Shown here: in pieces, positions 32,101 through 43,266 of the stretch
Layout: each line of letters begins with the position of its first letter
Position numbering within the stretch: the first letter of the stretch is position 1
Origin: Membranipora membranacea
Lineage: Eukaryota; Bryozoa; Gymnolaemata; Cheilostomatida; Membraniporidae
Reading direction: 5' to 3'
NCBI GenBank assembly: GCA_914767715.1
Contig: OU612065.1
Coordinates: 34,906,001 to 34,970,000, forward strand
Length of the DNA: 64,000 nt
The notes under the pieces: generated by a model
Seen by the model: only the letters and a program-made list of their open reading frames with translations
Told to the model about the DNA's origin: nothing
The model's database searches: none
Program-made: the position numbers and the translations under genes

Positions 32101-34220
32101 TCAACTCAATAACTAATAAATATCAACGCAGTTAAGATCCTTTCTGAAACACATGCTGACTAAAAGCAAGCATAAAATTATCATTACAAGTCGCATGGGA
32201 AGGTAACTCTAAATAAGTAAATGGTGGCTAGAATATTGAAAAAATCCTATTAGTAAAGATTTCAACTCACTGGAAGTAAGAGACAGGATAGTGTTGAGGT
32301 TGTTTCACTCCTGGTAGAATACTGAAGCCTGTACTTCTCAGCAGCTTAACCACATCGTCTATGTTTGAATTAAACGAGGCGTTCTGAGCACTGAAACAGC
32401 AGATAATAAAACAAATGAAATAGCAGGTGAAATCAAAACTCTAGCTAACCATTGTAGTTCACTTACATTTAATTTGCTGAGAGTGGCAACACCATATGCG
32501 TAAAATAAAATTCATATCTTAAAATCACGTCAGCAAGGCAGGTATATTGCATTCAAATGTGTGATATACTGGGAAAGTATCTCCTAAATTGCAACAGTGG
32601 GCCTGATTTTTTTCCTCAAATCCTCATATTTAGGATCTTAAGGCTGCATTAAAAAACGCCAAAATTATCTCCGGGCATAGAAAATGAACTAGATACAGAT
32701 ATTCTATGTTAGAGCAGCTTACTTGTATCTATGATATGAGACAAGCATTCGCTCTCTTACTGTGCCCTCCACTTTGATATCAACTATCAGTAGAATCACT
32801 CCATACAGATATAATGCTTCGCACTGCAATATGAATAGAAAAATGGAATGAGAGGCTGCAAGAAGTAAGCTCTGAAATGATTCACTCTAATAATAGAGGA
32901 ACTTCCTCCTCCTGCTCATGAATTTATAAATGATATATCCACAAAATTATTACATTGTACGTACTGCTATCTGCAGCTTTTTTTTAACATTTTAACAAAC
33001 TAAACTTCAATGTCTAATAAAAATTCCACAGTATGGCTTGTTATGATTTTCAACCCACGTATTACAAAATTACAACTGATCTATTATGTACCCCGGAAAT
33101 ACCTCTGACCTTCAGTTTTACTATTTCATTCAGATATAACAAAGGTATTTCAAATAACTCACCAAAAGCTGTTTTCCATCACCATTCAATAATACGCTCT
33201 CTAGAGTCTGCTGAATGTATACTCCTTCTTCCAAATCCTCCAAAAATCTACAATGTAGGGATTTGATACTATATTATTCAGACTATATGAAATAATCAGT
33301 ATCTATGAATGTTGTTACAGAGATGACCTCACAGATAACAACAAGAACACAGCACATCAAAAGAAATGTTCCGATGAGGGCGATTCTGAATGCAACTAAT
33401 ATGATTTGAATAACTTTAACAAAGAAATAGTTTTGCCTGGTAATATATCTATGCACAGTGCAGTCTTGAATTGAATGTCGTATCGCTAAGGTCTCTGATT
33501 CTACTACAAATACCTGTTGAGGTCGGTGATATATTTGTGAATGCTTTCAAAAGCTAGATAAAATCTTGTCAAGATCTCTATATGGTTCTCTCTAAATTCA
33601 TCATCAAAATCCTGGAGCTCCTGTGCAAGAAAGAGAAATATATGGGAAATTAAAACTACAGTGCAACAGTTTGTAATTCAGCTATGAAGTGAAGACGACT
33701 CATCATTCATTACATAACAAATGGTTCTGGGATCCTTCAAAGTGGTGTCAGTATCTCAGATTGTGATATTACTTGCATTCATAAGTATCCTACAATATAT
33801 CAAGTAGACCAACAATTGATGGAGAAAAGATTGAGCTTGGTAGTGGTATTTTTGATAGGGAAATTGGTGAAACAAATCTGACCCCTTGTTCCAGCTCACA
33901 TAATGAATTATCATGAAGGTTTTTTGCAGTTAATCACACATGACTCAGTTACCCAAAAAGTTCCATGTTTTAACACCATCGCATGATTATGGCCTTACCA
34001 CATTGTTTTGGATCCTGTGATCAAAATATTCTGCGTTATTGAAATAGCTAAAATCAAAGATTATTTCAGCATATTGTCCTTGCTCCTGTTTGCCTTCCAG
34101 TTTGAATGCAGGGGGTACAAACTCTGATAGCCTCAGTATCTCAGCAATGATTGCATTTCCTCGGGATACAAGCCTTAACAGGGTTTGTCCACAGGAGTTG
34201 TTTTCTGCTAAGAAATCCAT
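20101..34220 (-). CDS. WASHC5: WASH complex subunit 5 (strumpellin)
   Basis: Core subunit of the WASH complex, which activates Arp2/3 on endosomes for retromer-linked sorting. Twenty-seven exons, minus strand, in coding order: 34220-33999, 33620-33514, 33247-33163, 32823-32723, 32390-32271, 31911-31686, 31382-31260, 30900-30732, 30510-30386, 30055-29926, 29715-29603, 29309-29143, 28640-28565, 28199-28080, 27527-27396, 27077-26895, 26498-26319, 25977-25853, 25402-25312, 24787-24613, 24366-24287, 24051-23948, 23681-23549, 21776-21680, 21093-20934, 20633-20546, 20163-20101. All joins keep frame: 1164 aa (human 1159). It matches strumpellin along its whole length: [12 protein letters not shown] start, [39 protein letters not shown] (keeping the L and V mutated in human SPG8), [30 protein letters not shown] 3' splice site just before the start implies a 5' UTR exon. 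Confidence 0.97.
22376..22592. mobile_element. Insertion 1 in the U2 locus, 13-bp target duplication
   Basis: A 191-base segment (22389-22579) is bracketed by perfect 13-bp copies of U2 sequence (22376-22388 and 22580-22592). It has no terminal inverted repeats and no A-tail, and its family is unknown. The duplication length fits retroposition by target-primed reverse transcription. An internal hairpin, CATTCTAG-TTTT-CTAGAATG, lies near 22480-22500. Confidence 0.6.
22593..22962. mobile_element. Insertion 2 in the U2 locus, 15-bp target duplication
   Basis: A 340-base segment (22608-22947) is bracketed by 15-bp copies of U2 sequence (22593-22607 and 22948-22962) that differ at one base. Around 22668 it contains CAGCTTAGTGGAGAGG, which resembles a polymerase III A box, so a tRNA-derived SINE is possible. 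No convincing B box or A-tail was found. Confidence 0.55.
24899..25153. repeat. 51-bp minisatellite, five copies
   Basis: Five head-to-tail copies of a 51-bp unit that begins GCAGGGTTTCCCCTAGCGAT lie in a WASHC5 intron. The copies differ by single substitutions only, so the array is young. Because 51 is a multiple of three and the unit lacks stops in several frames, both strands show long repetitive open frames that are not genes. Confidence 0.95.
25640..25691. repeat. Perfect 16-bp inverted repeat
   Basis: GGCATTCCATTATTGA (25640-25655) is repeated inverted at 25676-25691 around a 20-nt loop. It lies in a WASHC5 intron, with a looser GGGTGT/ACACCC pairing further out. Confidence 0.6.
31050..31112 (-). 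repeat. tRNA-like fragment, possible SINE remnant
   Basis: On the minus strand the sequence reads TTGCTCAGGTGGTGAGAACG, close to a polymerase III A box and D-arm, followed about 35 bases on by GGAGGTTTAGATATG, a weak B-box resemblance. It lies in a WASHC5 intron. No cloverleaf is drawn with confidence. Confidence 0.3.
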
Positions 34221-35687
34221 CTTAAAGGGATGTCCAACTGCAGTCCTGAAATGAAGATAAGATAGAGCAACACATGACAATATGATCAAAGACTAGCGCC
34301 ATAAAACATTGTAGGCTCATTTCCTACTGTTCTGATTGGTAAAGGTAAGCAGCGGCAATTCACTATTGAAGCAAGGAGTCACTGTCACTCCTTGTCATGG
34401 CCAAGTTATTCACCAATCACATGACTACAAATAGCATGTGTCAGCTGAGTGTATTGTTGTGGTTTTGCAAATTATAAATAATTGTATACCCAAAATATAT
34501 GTGAGAATCACTATAGATTGGCTGTAGCCTCTTGCGTGATGAATGCATGAATACAAAAGTCTGATGGAAAACAGGGTAAAGGAGATGAAACTGCAACAGA
34601 TTTAACTGCTCTCTTTTCTCCTGAAATAAATAATACCACTGGACTGACTTACACTACAGCAATGAGTTACAATTAGTCAGAGAAAGCATGCAATAAAAAG
34701 TTAATTATGTATTACTGTTAGTCACAAGAACTTATGTACATTGTACTGTAAAACTCACTTACACCTCTCACACCAAAGAAATCAAAACTGCAAGAGAATT
34801 CAGTTTTTAGGGTTATTATACATGACACTTTTAGTAAAGTCAATTGAAAAAAGTGTTTTTGATTGAAGAACTCCCCTTTTAAGCCGGAAATGAAATCTGC
34901 CCAATCAAGATTGATTTTGCAAGTTCTAAAATTATCTAACTGTGACAGCTGTCAGAGAGCAAGCTATTGTGGTATTTGATTGGCTCAATGACAATGTTTA
35001 CAAATGGCTGTGAGGATAGAGACCAAAATTGGATACATTTTGTAGTTTTAGTTTGATCTCTTCCACATGGGTTTAGCCTTGACAAGCATATAATGATAAA
35101 ATTGTGGAAAGTGTACAAGTTTGCACATCTTGAAAATCACAGAGCAGTTGCACAACCATGACCTATCTGTATTCATCATCTGTTGCACTGTGATGTGATG
35201 ACTTGGAGTATATTTTTATGTAGCACAGACATTGCATTCTCATGAGTCATTATTATATTATAATGAACTAGTTCTTATTCAATTAACTGTATATAATGTC
35301 CTGATATTGCATAATGGTGCCCAGTCATTGTAGCATGATTCATACACATTCCAAGCCCCTCAACTTATTATTTTATTGCACTGCATGCATTCACTTCTTG
35401 CCTACAAATCCCCATAACAGCTGACTATTTATTCTTGTGGACTTTGGTGAGTTTGAGTATATGTATATAAATACACACATATTTCACTTGCAAGGCAGGG
35501 GGCCAGTTTCATGTACCCTTTATTTTCTGTCAGAACAGCAGAGTTGCCATCATCAATCTCAACTGGTGACCGCATCTGTAAAAACATCTAATTGAAGAAT
35601 TTGATTTTGTATTATAATGGTGATGATAGATATGTATGAATCCTAAGCAATCTGTTTGATTCTGATTTTAGACTCAAAAAAGCAAAA
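34221..35687. other. Head-to-head interval between WASHC5 and FAM221B
   Basis: About 1.5 kb between divergent start codons. It should contain both promoters and both 5' UTR exons: each gene has a 3' splice site shortly before its ATG (minus strand near 34248; plus strand near 35671). A short CAAGGAGT/ACTCCTTG hairpin lies at 34372-34394. No coding sequence was found. Confidence 0.6.
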
Positions 35688-38583
35688 ATGAGTTCCTCTC
35701 AATCGAGGCCAAAATCAAAGACTACAGTAGCTAGAAAGGTATGTAGACTGTTACACGTGAGGTTTGTCTTATCTTGGTACGGTGATAAAGATCTGTGATT
35801 AGTGTTCACAATTGATCACTATGTAGTTCAAAACCAAGCCTTATTAACAACATTTAAAACTGATCTCTTGTAAGCCTTTGGTAAGAAAATGTTCTGGAAA
35901 ATAAATGCAACCTACAGAAGCCTTAAGGAAACCACATTATAACCTACAGTAGATACCAGAGACTATAGATAACACTTGGATCAATATAATTTCTAATTTG
36001 TAGACACCCTCGACAGGCTCTCAGGGGCGAGGTAAGCCAAAATCTGGAGCAGTCGCGAGGAAGATCCCAGCTGGCCTGGTACCTAATATGGATCCCATAC
36101 CAATGACTAAGATGCCTGACGGTACACTTGCTCCGAAAGGTCGGTCACTTTGTAACATTCATTCGAGTACAATAGCATTTTAATTCTCTCTGTTGTGATT
36201 TATCTCGCACAGGAAATTGACCCTTTCAACATCGACTGAAAGCTGTAGGATTATAGATAACCATTAAAGCATTATGTGCAGTTAGATGATCATCTACATA
36301 CAACTCATAAACATGGGCATAAACTAGCTCCGCACAGAACTTAGGTAATAAGTTCAGTTTTATTGCCAATTTACATTATTTACTTGATCTGTGATAATAA
36401 TATATCAAAGGGTTAACATCTTGCCTTGCATTTTTTAAGGTTATACTATGAGACCTGTAGTAGCAGCAGAAAATTATGATGTCGTCAGCTTTGCCCGTAC
36501 GATGAATGATGACTTTGGTGGTCGAGTCAAGAAACTATTTGATCCTGAAAGGAAAGCTGCCATTGAGGCACAGAAAACAGGTGCGACTAACACATCATAT
36601 AAAATGCACGCATCACTAATAAGAGGCTTTTCATTGAAATAATCTTTTTGTTGCTTGAGTTTGCATCTCAACATAATAACTCACATAAAGGGAGCAATAT
36701 CAGTAACCCGACGATATTAGGGTGCTACAGTACCTCATGCTCATCTTAATAATTGCACAATCCTCGATACTTGATATAAATTCACTCTATAGGTAGATAC
36801 TATCTTGATGCTTATGGTAGTGGATAGATATTAATATTCTCAAAATGCTGTGATGTGATAGGTATTCAAGATATTGTAAACAACACAGTATTATTGTCTG
36901 ATGTTTACAGGTGTATACATCGGCTGGAGGCTGCCAGGACAGAAGTTTGATTGTCAGAGAGTCAGCGATACTTCTTTGTGCTTCTGTGGTCATCTGTTAG
37001 GAGAGCATGCACAGTATAATGGTTAGTGTAATTGACGCTAGCCGATACCCATCTCCTTTACTGCTCTGCTATTATACATATCTGCTCACTGTCATAAAAA
37101 ATCAAGAATTTGATTTCCTTGGAAGTTGCCTTTCCTCTGTGTGTACTAAGTTTCATGTGCCTGCAGAAAGCATAACCACAATTTGTTAAAGATCTGATAC
37201 GCAACGGCTTTCATATTGATTGCTTTTTATCGTCAAGTTAGTTAAAGAGTTGGACCTTTGGTTTATCCTATAATGTGTTTGACATTAATGTTCTTCACTC
37301 AGCTTTAGTCAATCCATCGCTCCATACTGATAGACCATTCCCTCCATTACCAAACCAAAATTTAGCAAGCTGATAATCCTATTAGTTAGATTCCAACAAG
37401 ATGGCACTGGTTGTCCATTTCTCAGCGTCATATTTGTAGGAAAGAGTGTAAGAGTGCCTTGTAGACAGATGGGTTGTTCCTGTAAGGCTTTCCAGTGGAT
37501 ACCATCCAGACCAGAAGATGTAGGAGAATTCTGGCACCAGCGAAGGAGAAACTTTGATCCGTCCACCTGGAGAGCGAAGTGTAGATGTAAACATACTCAC
37601 GAGGAGCATGACTGTAACGGGATGAAACGCTGCAAAGCTAGAGGTAATGTGCGCGCTTTCCTAAAGCTATGATGCGTGTATATTATTGGAAAATGAATAT
37701 TTGCAGATAAAACTATAGGAGAATACTGTAGAGCCAGCCAATCTTCTGTTATCAAGTCATTCAAACTTAGTGCATAGTTCGGTTTAATATCAATTTAAAA
37801 ATGTTGGTCTGTTTTTGAGTTTTCTGCCCATTGATCAAGAGAACATAATTCACAGCCTAATAATTCTATTTTGTCTCGTTTCTTGACAGGATGTCCCTGT
37901 GCAGCGTTTGACTCTAACTTTCTGTGTGCTGCATGTGACAAGCACTGGGAGGAGCATGAGACATTCTTTGAAACTGATGATATGAGAATGAGAGAGGGGT
38001 TACCAGTGGGTGAGTATTCAGAAGTTATCTGGCTTTTTTTTTCTTGTGCTTCAATCTCTATGTAATAGAGCAGTTCATGATAGCGGTTGACATTAAAAAT
38101 AGATTTTCCTTGGTGCTGCCATGGGTTTAGCGCAAACTTATCATCTCAATTGTTGTAATTCCAGTAAGAAGCTGAAATAATTCTGTGTCACTGCTCTCTG
38201 TTGCCCCTATATCAAAGTTGGTAATATTTATTGGTGTTGAACACAGTTGGATCAAACTGATGTGTTTTAAATATATTAATTCACCTTGGGAGATATAGTG
38301 ATAAGCCCCTAAAGGTGAAACATTTTTACGTAATTAAATAAAAATACAAATTTTTTATACAGGCGAGGCGTACCTGCCGTTTGCAGAGATGCCTAATCTA
38401 CGTAACGCCGTCCTCACCGGAGACGAGCATGATGAATCTGTGTATCTGGCACTGACCGGAGGTCAAGGTCATATCCCTATCACTAACAGACCTCAGGGTA
38501 ATGATGCTGCTTTCAGACCTGGAGGGGGTGGGGGCGGCAGGGGAGGAGGCGCCTCCTCAGGGTTCAGAGCTGTGTACGATTAG
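35688..38583 (+). CDS. FAM221B: FAM221B-type cysteine-rich protein
   Basis: Seven exons: 35688-35738, 36004-36139, 36440-36580, 36911-37021, 37440-37643, 37890-38009 and 38363-38583, all in frame, giving 327 aa. The first ~60 residues are basic and Ser/Thr-rich. The conserved FAM221 region follows: YTMRPVVAAENYDVVSFA, TGVYIGWRLPGQKFDC, LCFCGHLLGEH, FQWIPSRPEDVGEFW, CRCKHTHEEHDC and NFLCAACDKHWEEHETFFET. Repeated CxC and CxxC pairs with His suggest metal binding. The C-terminus is conserved as FAEMPNLRNAVLTGDEHDES, then Gly-rich, and ends FRAVYD. The molecular function is unknown. FAM221B is preferred over FAM221A because the RPVV...VVS and EEVGEFW-like blocks are FAM221B features. The exon 5 acceptor (37438-37439) was chosen to keep frame. 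Confidence 0.9.
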
Positions 38584-39201
38584 TATGAGAGCGGTCTTAG
38601 AGACATGTGATGTCTGATACAGTGATAAATGTCTCATATGAGTATTGAAAGTTTTGATAGCAAAAAAATCGTAAAGGGAAACAAATTTATTAAGGTTTTG
38701 TTGACAAAAAAAGAGCATTTTAGACTGAGAGTTCATACATTGATAGGGTATTTTAATTTTGAACTCACTTAGACGTTTCTTTTGACATCACTTGTGACTG
38801 TGAGCATAGTGTTTTATAATCTTGACCAATTGGTTTTGAGATAACTCATAGTATTTATTTATCTTTTTGTGACCTTCCTTCCTCTTGCCATACAAATATT
38901 TTTATTCAGAAGTTACGCATTGTGCATCACTAGTCCGCCATAACCTTTATCATCTATAAAAAGGGGTTGCTATTTTCTTTTTGCAACAAAAACTCCGTCC
39001 AATCAAGAATCTTTTCGCTTTTACAATCCATCTGTGATCGCTTGCTCAATTCTATATCTATTTTTTAATGCAGAACTCTATTTTTCAAAAACTAAAAGTA
39101 AGAGTAAGTGTAGTGTGTATTTTTACAGAAAATAATGAGCTGGAAATATAAACAGATCTCTTAAAAAACATCTTGTTACGATGTGCAATTGAATAATGAC
39201 C
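38584..39201. other. Convergent 3' interval
   Basis: A 618-base stretch between the FAM221B stop and the stop of the minus-strand gene at 39202. It should hold both 3' UTRs. Several minus-strand AATAAA hexamers (plus-strand TTTATT, for example near 38855) could serve the minus-strand gene. No clear plus-strand AATAAA was found for FAM221B. Confidence 0.55.
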
Positions 39202-40541
39202 TCACATCGGTCTGACCCCACGCCTGACCCCAGTTTTAGACTTGTATATGAGCCACATATAGTCCAATATGTGGGAAAATGTTTGAAAAATTACTAAAAC
39301 TAATATCAGTGCCAGTAGACTATCCATAACACCGATTTCTCTACTTCCAGTGAGCCTGAACTTCCAGTAAGCCAGCCATTTTAATACACTACTATAAAGT
39401 CTGGATGATTTTCTGTACGCTGTATACTTAACCATATCAATGATCTGTCTCAGACCAATATTTTCAGAGTCTACGAAACTTGATGGAATGTCTACTTGAT
39501 CCGAGGAGTCTTTTCTACTGAGACTTTCTCTTAACCAATCACCGTCATGAAATCTGACTGGGCTACTTGACTTTGATACATGCTGTTTCCTTTGAGGCGA
39601 ACACGTCAGTACCTTTCTAGGTGTATAAAAAGGTGGACTTCTTGAGCGCGATCTATGTTCTGGAGGGCTACTTGTTGGTGTAAAATTTTGTTTTGGAGAT
39701 CTGGCGGTTAGTGATTTTGTCTGATTTGGAGGAGATTTAGTCCGAGTTCTAGCATTCCGTCCCAACAAATACCTGGTTACAGAACTAGTGTCACTTCCTG
39801 TTGACGACAGAGACATGCGCAGGTTATTCATCCCTTCAGTGAATGCTCCTTGCAGCTCGTGCTCCTTTTTCATTGCGCCCAGGTTTTGTGCATGTAACGA
39901 TATCCTTGATATAAAACCCCGTAGTGGTTCTATATCCGCCCTTAGATAATTTATCTGCCTCTCCAGATGAGAAGGAGACAGCTTTTGTTTGACTAAGCCG
40001 TCGGCTACATCTAAGTTTCTCAGCAGTTGGTCGATGAGTCGATTAGAGTGTTTGAGTAGAGACTTTTGTAACTCCTGTCGTTGTACGATTTTATCGTGAG
40101 TGATTGTAGAGCCTTGTGGTAAGGGTGTAGAAGTATGGATAGGCTGCCCTGGGTATTTGTTCATCATCTGTAATTCAACAACATAAGGTCAATGTACTAG
40201 TTGCCTTGATTTGTTCATGTAGTATTGTATTGAACTAATAGTATCAATGGAATGAGACAATCGGAAAATATTTCTTGACCGAGGCCTTAAGCTTGGATCG
40301 GAAACAAAAGTAAATTCGATACAATTGTTAGGCTCTCAGATCTATTTTATGGGGGAGTGGGGCTGTATATGTTCATACACTACTATCACACACTTCAATT
40401 TTTAACCACTGCTGCTGTGGTTCCCTTCTCGAATAAGCCCTTTTTCAATAAACTGTTATTTCATGTGAATTACGACATGCATGCTAAAAGGTTTACCCTT
40501 GGATTGAATGGAATGTAGCAAGTGCTTACCGTAGTGTCCAT
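39202..40541 (-). CDS. Unrecognised coiled-coil protein with C-terminal membrane anchor
   Basis: The main exon, 40167-39202, encodes 321 aa. A 3' splice site (TTACAG) directly precedes its ATGATG, and upstream on the minus strand ATG GAC ACT ACG is followed at once by GTAAGC (40541-40530). A four-codon first exon joining in phase 0 therefore gives 325 aa. Residues ~20-110 are helical and coiled-coil-like (QRQELQKSLLKHSNRLID, SHLERQINYLRADIEPLRG). Residues ~120-215 are Ser/Pro/Arg-rich with repeated SPP and SPR motifs. Near the C-terminus, VMDSLLALILVLVIFQTF is a strong membrane segment, followed by a basic tail (KSKTGVRRGVRPM). This is tail-anchored architecture with a cytosolic N-terminus. 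I do not recognise the family. Confidence 0.8.
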
Positions 40542-40761
40542 ATCAATGCTGACTTAGAACATCATGTTATTAGGCCACTTGTTGGTTATACTGCAGTATA
40601 GACAATGACCGAAGGAGTTGTGTTGTCATCAAGACCTGACATTGTTGTGAGTAGATTTGTAAATATTTGTCATTCCCTCGTGTTTTTTCAAGTATTAGAA
40701 AGTTAATTTCATTCTGGTCACTGATATACTTATCTTAGAGAGAAAATAAATCTTTTGAAAA
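40542..40761. promoter_or_regulatory. Probable bidirectional promoter
   Basis: Only 220 bases separate the proposed start codons of the minus-strand gene (40541) and the plus-strand gene (40762). Both 5' UTRs and core promoters would have to fit here, unless the plus gene has an upstream exon. I see no clear TATA box in a defined position. Confidence 0.45.
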
Positions 40762-42768
40762 ATGTCCCGTCAGACAAGCAAAACCCCTGACAAACCAGCG
40801 TCAGGTAGAAGCAGACTGTTTAGTACTCGTTCTAAGCAGGATGGTGATGATGATGGCGTAGTTCCAGCACCCCCATCTTCTAGGACCTCAGAAATCACAC
40901 CTCGCCTAGGTCCTGAGTTGGAGAACCTCGATGTTGATGGTATTACTGATAGAGTCACACATAGGATAGCTGCTGCAATGGAAAATGCACAACGTAAACA
41001 ACGGGATGCCGATGCACAGCTTTCAGAAACTTACCGGCAGCTTGATGAACAAAGCGAAGATGAATTGTTATCCATAGATTTCAGAGCGCTGCCTAATAAC
41101 TTCAAAATACTTGAGGAGGAATTAGCCTCTATTAAGTTTCAGATGCCTCGAAGGTGGACCAAAAAGTATGCTGCTAGTCTCAAAGATGATACTGACAGGG
41201 TCAAAAGGTACCCAGATCCAGCAGTCACTCAACCTGTTTTCACTGTTGAAAACACATCAGGAAGAGCTACACCACGCCTCGTTGACACAGAACGCGGAGT
41301 GGTTAAACACGGTTACGCATATGAGAGGCCAACAAAATCCTTTGATGACCTTGAACGAACTGAAAGTAGGAATGAGAGGCATGACTTCCTAAGTCCAGGT
41401 TTCATGAGAGGAAAGTTTCCTAACAGAGCAGCGAGTGTTGATGTCACTACAGGTTCACAGGATGCCTATAAAGAATCTACTTATCTGGAAGGTGCTATTT
41501 CTAGTCATATTGGATTGACTGAGAGGTCATTGACAGACTTCCAAGACCAGTGTAAGCGTGACCGTGTGTGCATCGTACCCTCTGATCGTATAAGGGAAGC
41601 CGATAAAAAAATGGATGATTTTTATGAATATTTACAGCTAACTGCAATACGTGATTTTGATGGGCTTCCAAAAATTGCTGATCAAAAAGCCAGTAAAAGT
41701 AGGAAACATGTTTCAGTCAGCACTCAGGCTGGGAAAAGAAATAAATCAGCCTTCCAGGTTCACGTAGAAATGAAAAGGAATTCATCAACAGGGGGAGATC
41801 AAGATGACAATGAAAACCATTATAAGCATGTTAGGCGTTATCAATTTTTGAAGGATCTCCCTATCGATCACTATATGGCTTCAAAAAAAGACAGCGCGAA
41901 CCGAAAATTTGATTCTCGAGTGCAGTTTGGTCCTTTATCCCCAGGACAGCTAACTCATAACATCTCCTTGCAAAAGAAACCAAAGCAAGCACTCCTACCC
42001 ACATACAAGAAGAAAGCTGCCCATGCTTCAACTCAACTTCCTTCACCGCATTCATTACCAGATGTTAATCAATCCTCGAATGACATCGAATCAGGGAAAG
42101 TAACCAAGAAAAAAATGGTAGTGAAAAACCCAACACTGATTGTCCCCGTTGGTATGGGACAACGAAGGCCTCTAGTTCAGACTCAAAGTCAAGAGTCAAG
42201 AAAGTGCCCATCTGTGGGTGAGAATCTCTCAATATCTCAGAGTAGACACGATCACTGCTCAAGAACCAGATGTACTGGTAGCATACTTCAGATGGTGAAT
42301 TCCTGTGAACCTTTTTCCCGGTACAGGTTTGCTGATTCAAACCCTAGCTTTCATGAGGTTGAGTCAACTGAGTCCTTTCAAAGAGGATGGAATGGTAAAA
42401 GTCTGACGCTAAATACTATTGTTAACAGCGCCGCACATGTCCTGAAACAGCAAACTGATGTTCTTGCTCGAACGCAATCTCGCAAACATGTGGGTAACGC
42501 AATAGAGCATCACAAACAGAGACTTGGAATGCCGATGAGCTCGATGCTTATGAGACAATACCTCAGTGAGGCTTCTTTTAGTTGTAAGTTTAAGTCGCCA
42601 GAGCCAGACTCTAAACCAAAGCTAACCTACAAAAGTTCAGAGCCATTACAAGTTCACAAGCCGATTGTTGTACCAAGGCACGGACAAGAAAAGAATGAAA
42701 ATCAGGATACCAGAACACATATAAAAAGGTATGGTATGCCAAACAAACAATTGAACATAAATTATTAG
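40762..42768 (+). CDS. Unrecognised 668-aa basic, mostly disordered protein; single exon
   Basis: An uninterrupted 2,007-base frame starting ATG TCC CGT after an A-rich leader, with AATAAA at 42841, 73 bases after the stop. It is intronless while every recognised gene here is split. Residues ~55-135 are predicted helical: GITDRVTHRIAAAMENAQRK, DADAQLSETYRQLDEQSEDE and ILEEELASIKFQMPRRW. Most of the rest is Ser/Lys/Arg/Gln-rich low-complexity sequence. Short echoes such as HKQRLGMP and IKRYGMP near the end hint at a repeated linear motif. No signal peptide or membrane segment is seen. Length, start context and the matching poly(A) signal make it a real gene; its family is unknown. It could be an old retrocopy or a fast-evolving lineage-specific gene. 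Confidence 0.85.
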   Translation: MSRQTSKTPDKPASGRSRLFSTRSKQDGDDDGVVPAPPSSRTSEITPRLGPELENLDVDGITDRVTHRIAAAMENAQRKQRDADAQLSETYRQLDEQSEDELLSIDFRALPNNFKILEEELASIKFQMPRRWTKKYAASLKDDTDRVKRYPDPAVTQPVFTVENTSGRATPRLVDTERGVVKHGYAYERPTKSFDDLERTESRNERHDFLSPGFMRGKFPNRAASVDVTTGSQDAYKESTYLEGAISSHIGLTERSLTDFQDQCKRDRVCIVPSDRIREADKKMDDFYEYLQLTAIRDFDGLPKIADQKASKSRKHVSVSTQAGKRNKSAFQVHVEMKRNSSTGGDQDDNENHYKHVRRYQFLKDLPIDHYMASKKDSANRKFDSRVQFGPLSPGQLTHNISLQKKPKQALLPTYKKKAAHASTQLPSPHSLPDVNQSSNDIESGKVTKKKMVVKNPTLIVPVGMGQRRPLVQTQSQESRKCPSVGENLSISQSRHDHCSRTRCTGSILQMVNSCEPFSRYRFADSNPSFHEVESTESFQRGWNGKSLTLNTIVNSAAHVLKQQTDVLARTQSRKHVGNAIEHHKQRLGMPMSSMLMRQYLSEASFSCKFKSPEPDSKPKLTYKSSEPLQVHKPIVVPRHGQEKNENQDTRTHIKRYGMPNKQLNINY

Positions 42769-42840
42769 ACAAATTGATATGTACGATTAATATTGCTTGG
42801 CATCACTGTTAGTCATGTTTACAACCATTTTGGAGATTTT

Positions 42841-42846
42841 AATAAA
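42841..42846 (+). promoter_or_regulatory. Probable poly(A) signal of the 668-aa gene
   Basis: AATAAA 73 bases past the stop codon at 42768, in sense orientation. Confidence 0.6.
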
Positions 42847-43098
42847 TTGATCCAAATCTAAAATAATTAGTGCAAAAACCCAAACAATGTGATACTCTTT
42901 TATTCTGTGTTACCTCAGTTTCAGACAAATTAATACATGCAGATAAATCTCATAAATAGAGAGAACTTCTATGAAAATGGTACAAAATGAAGAGAGTTGT
43001 CTTTCTTTCGTTATTAATAGGATAACCTCTGCACAAACAAAGAAAATCTGATAAGAGATTCAATTTCTTCGGATTTTCGTTATCATTATTATTGTACA

Positions 43099-43266
43099 AT
43101 GTCTTTATTTGACAGAGATGAGGATGAGCAAAAAGACTCACGAAACATGAGAGCCTTATTGCAGCATGAGCAGTTAAATCAACACGAGAAAAATCGCATA
43201 TTCAGCACGATGGCAGTTTCTAAACATATGCTTGCAATTTCAAAGTCAACTAAAAATCAGCAATGA
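43099..43266 (+). CDS. Possible small protein, 55 aa
   Basis: An ATG-to-stop frame encoding MSLFDRDEDEQKDSRNM... and ending ...MLAISKSTKNQQ. The peptide is hydrophilic and helix-prone, with an acidic start and charged HEQLNQHEKNR middle, quite unlike random translation of this AT-rich DNA. AATAAA at 43402-43407 follows at a plausible 3' UTR distance, and the poly(A) signal of the previous gene (42841) separates the two transcription units. I recognise no family. It could be a separate short gene or the last exon of a longer transcript. Confidence 0.4.
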   Translation: MSLFDRDEDEQKDSRNMRALLQHEQLNQHEKNRIFSTMAVSKHMLAISKSTKNQQ

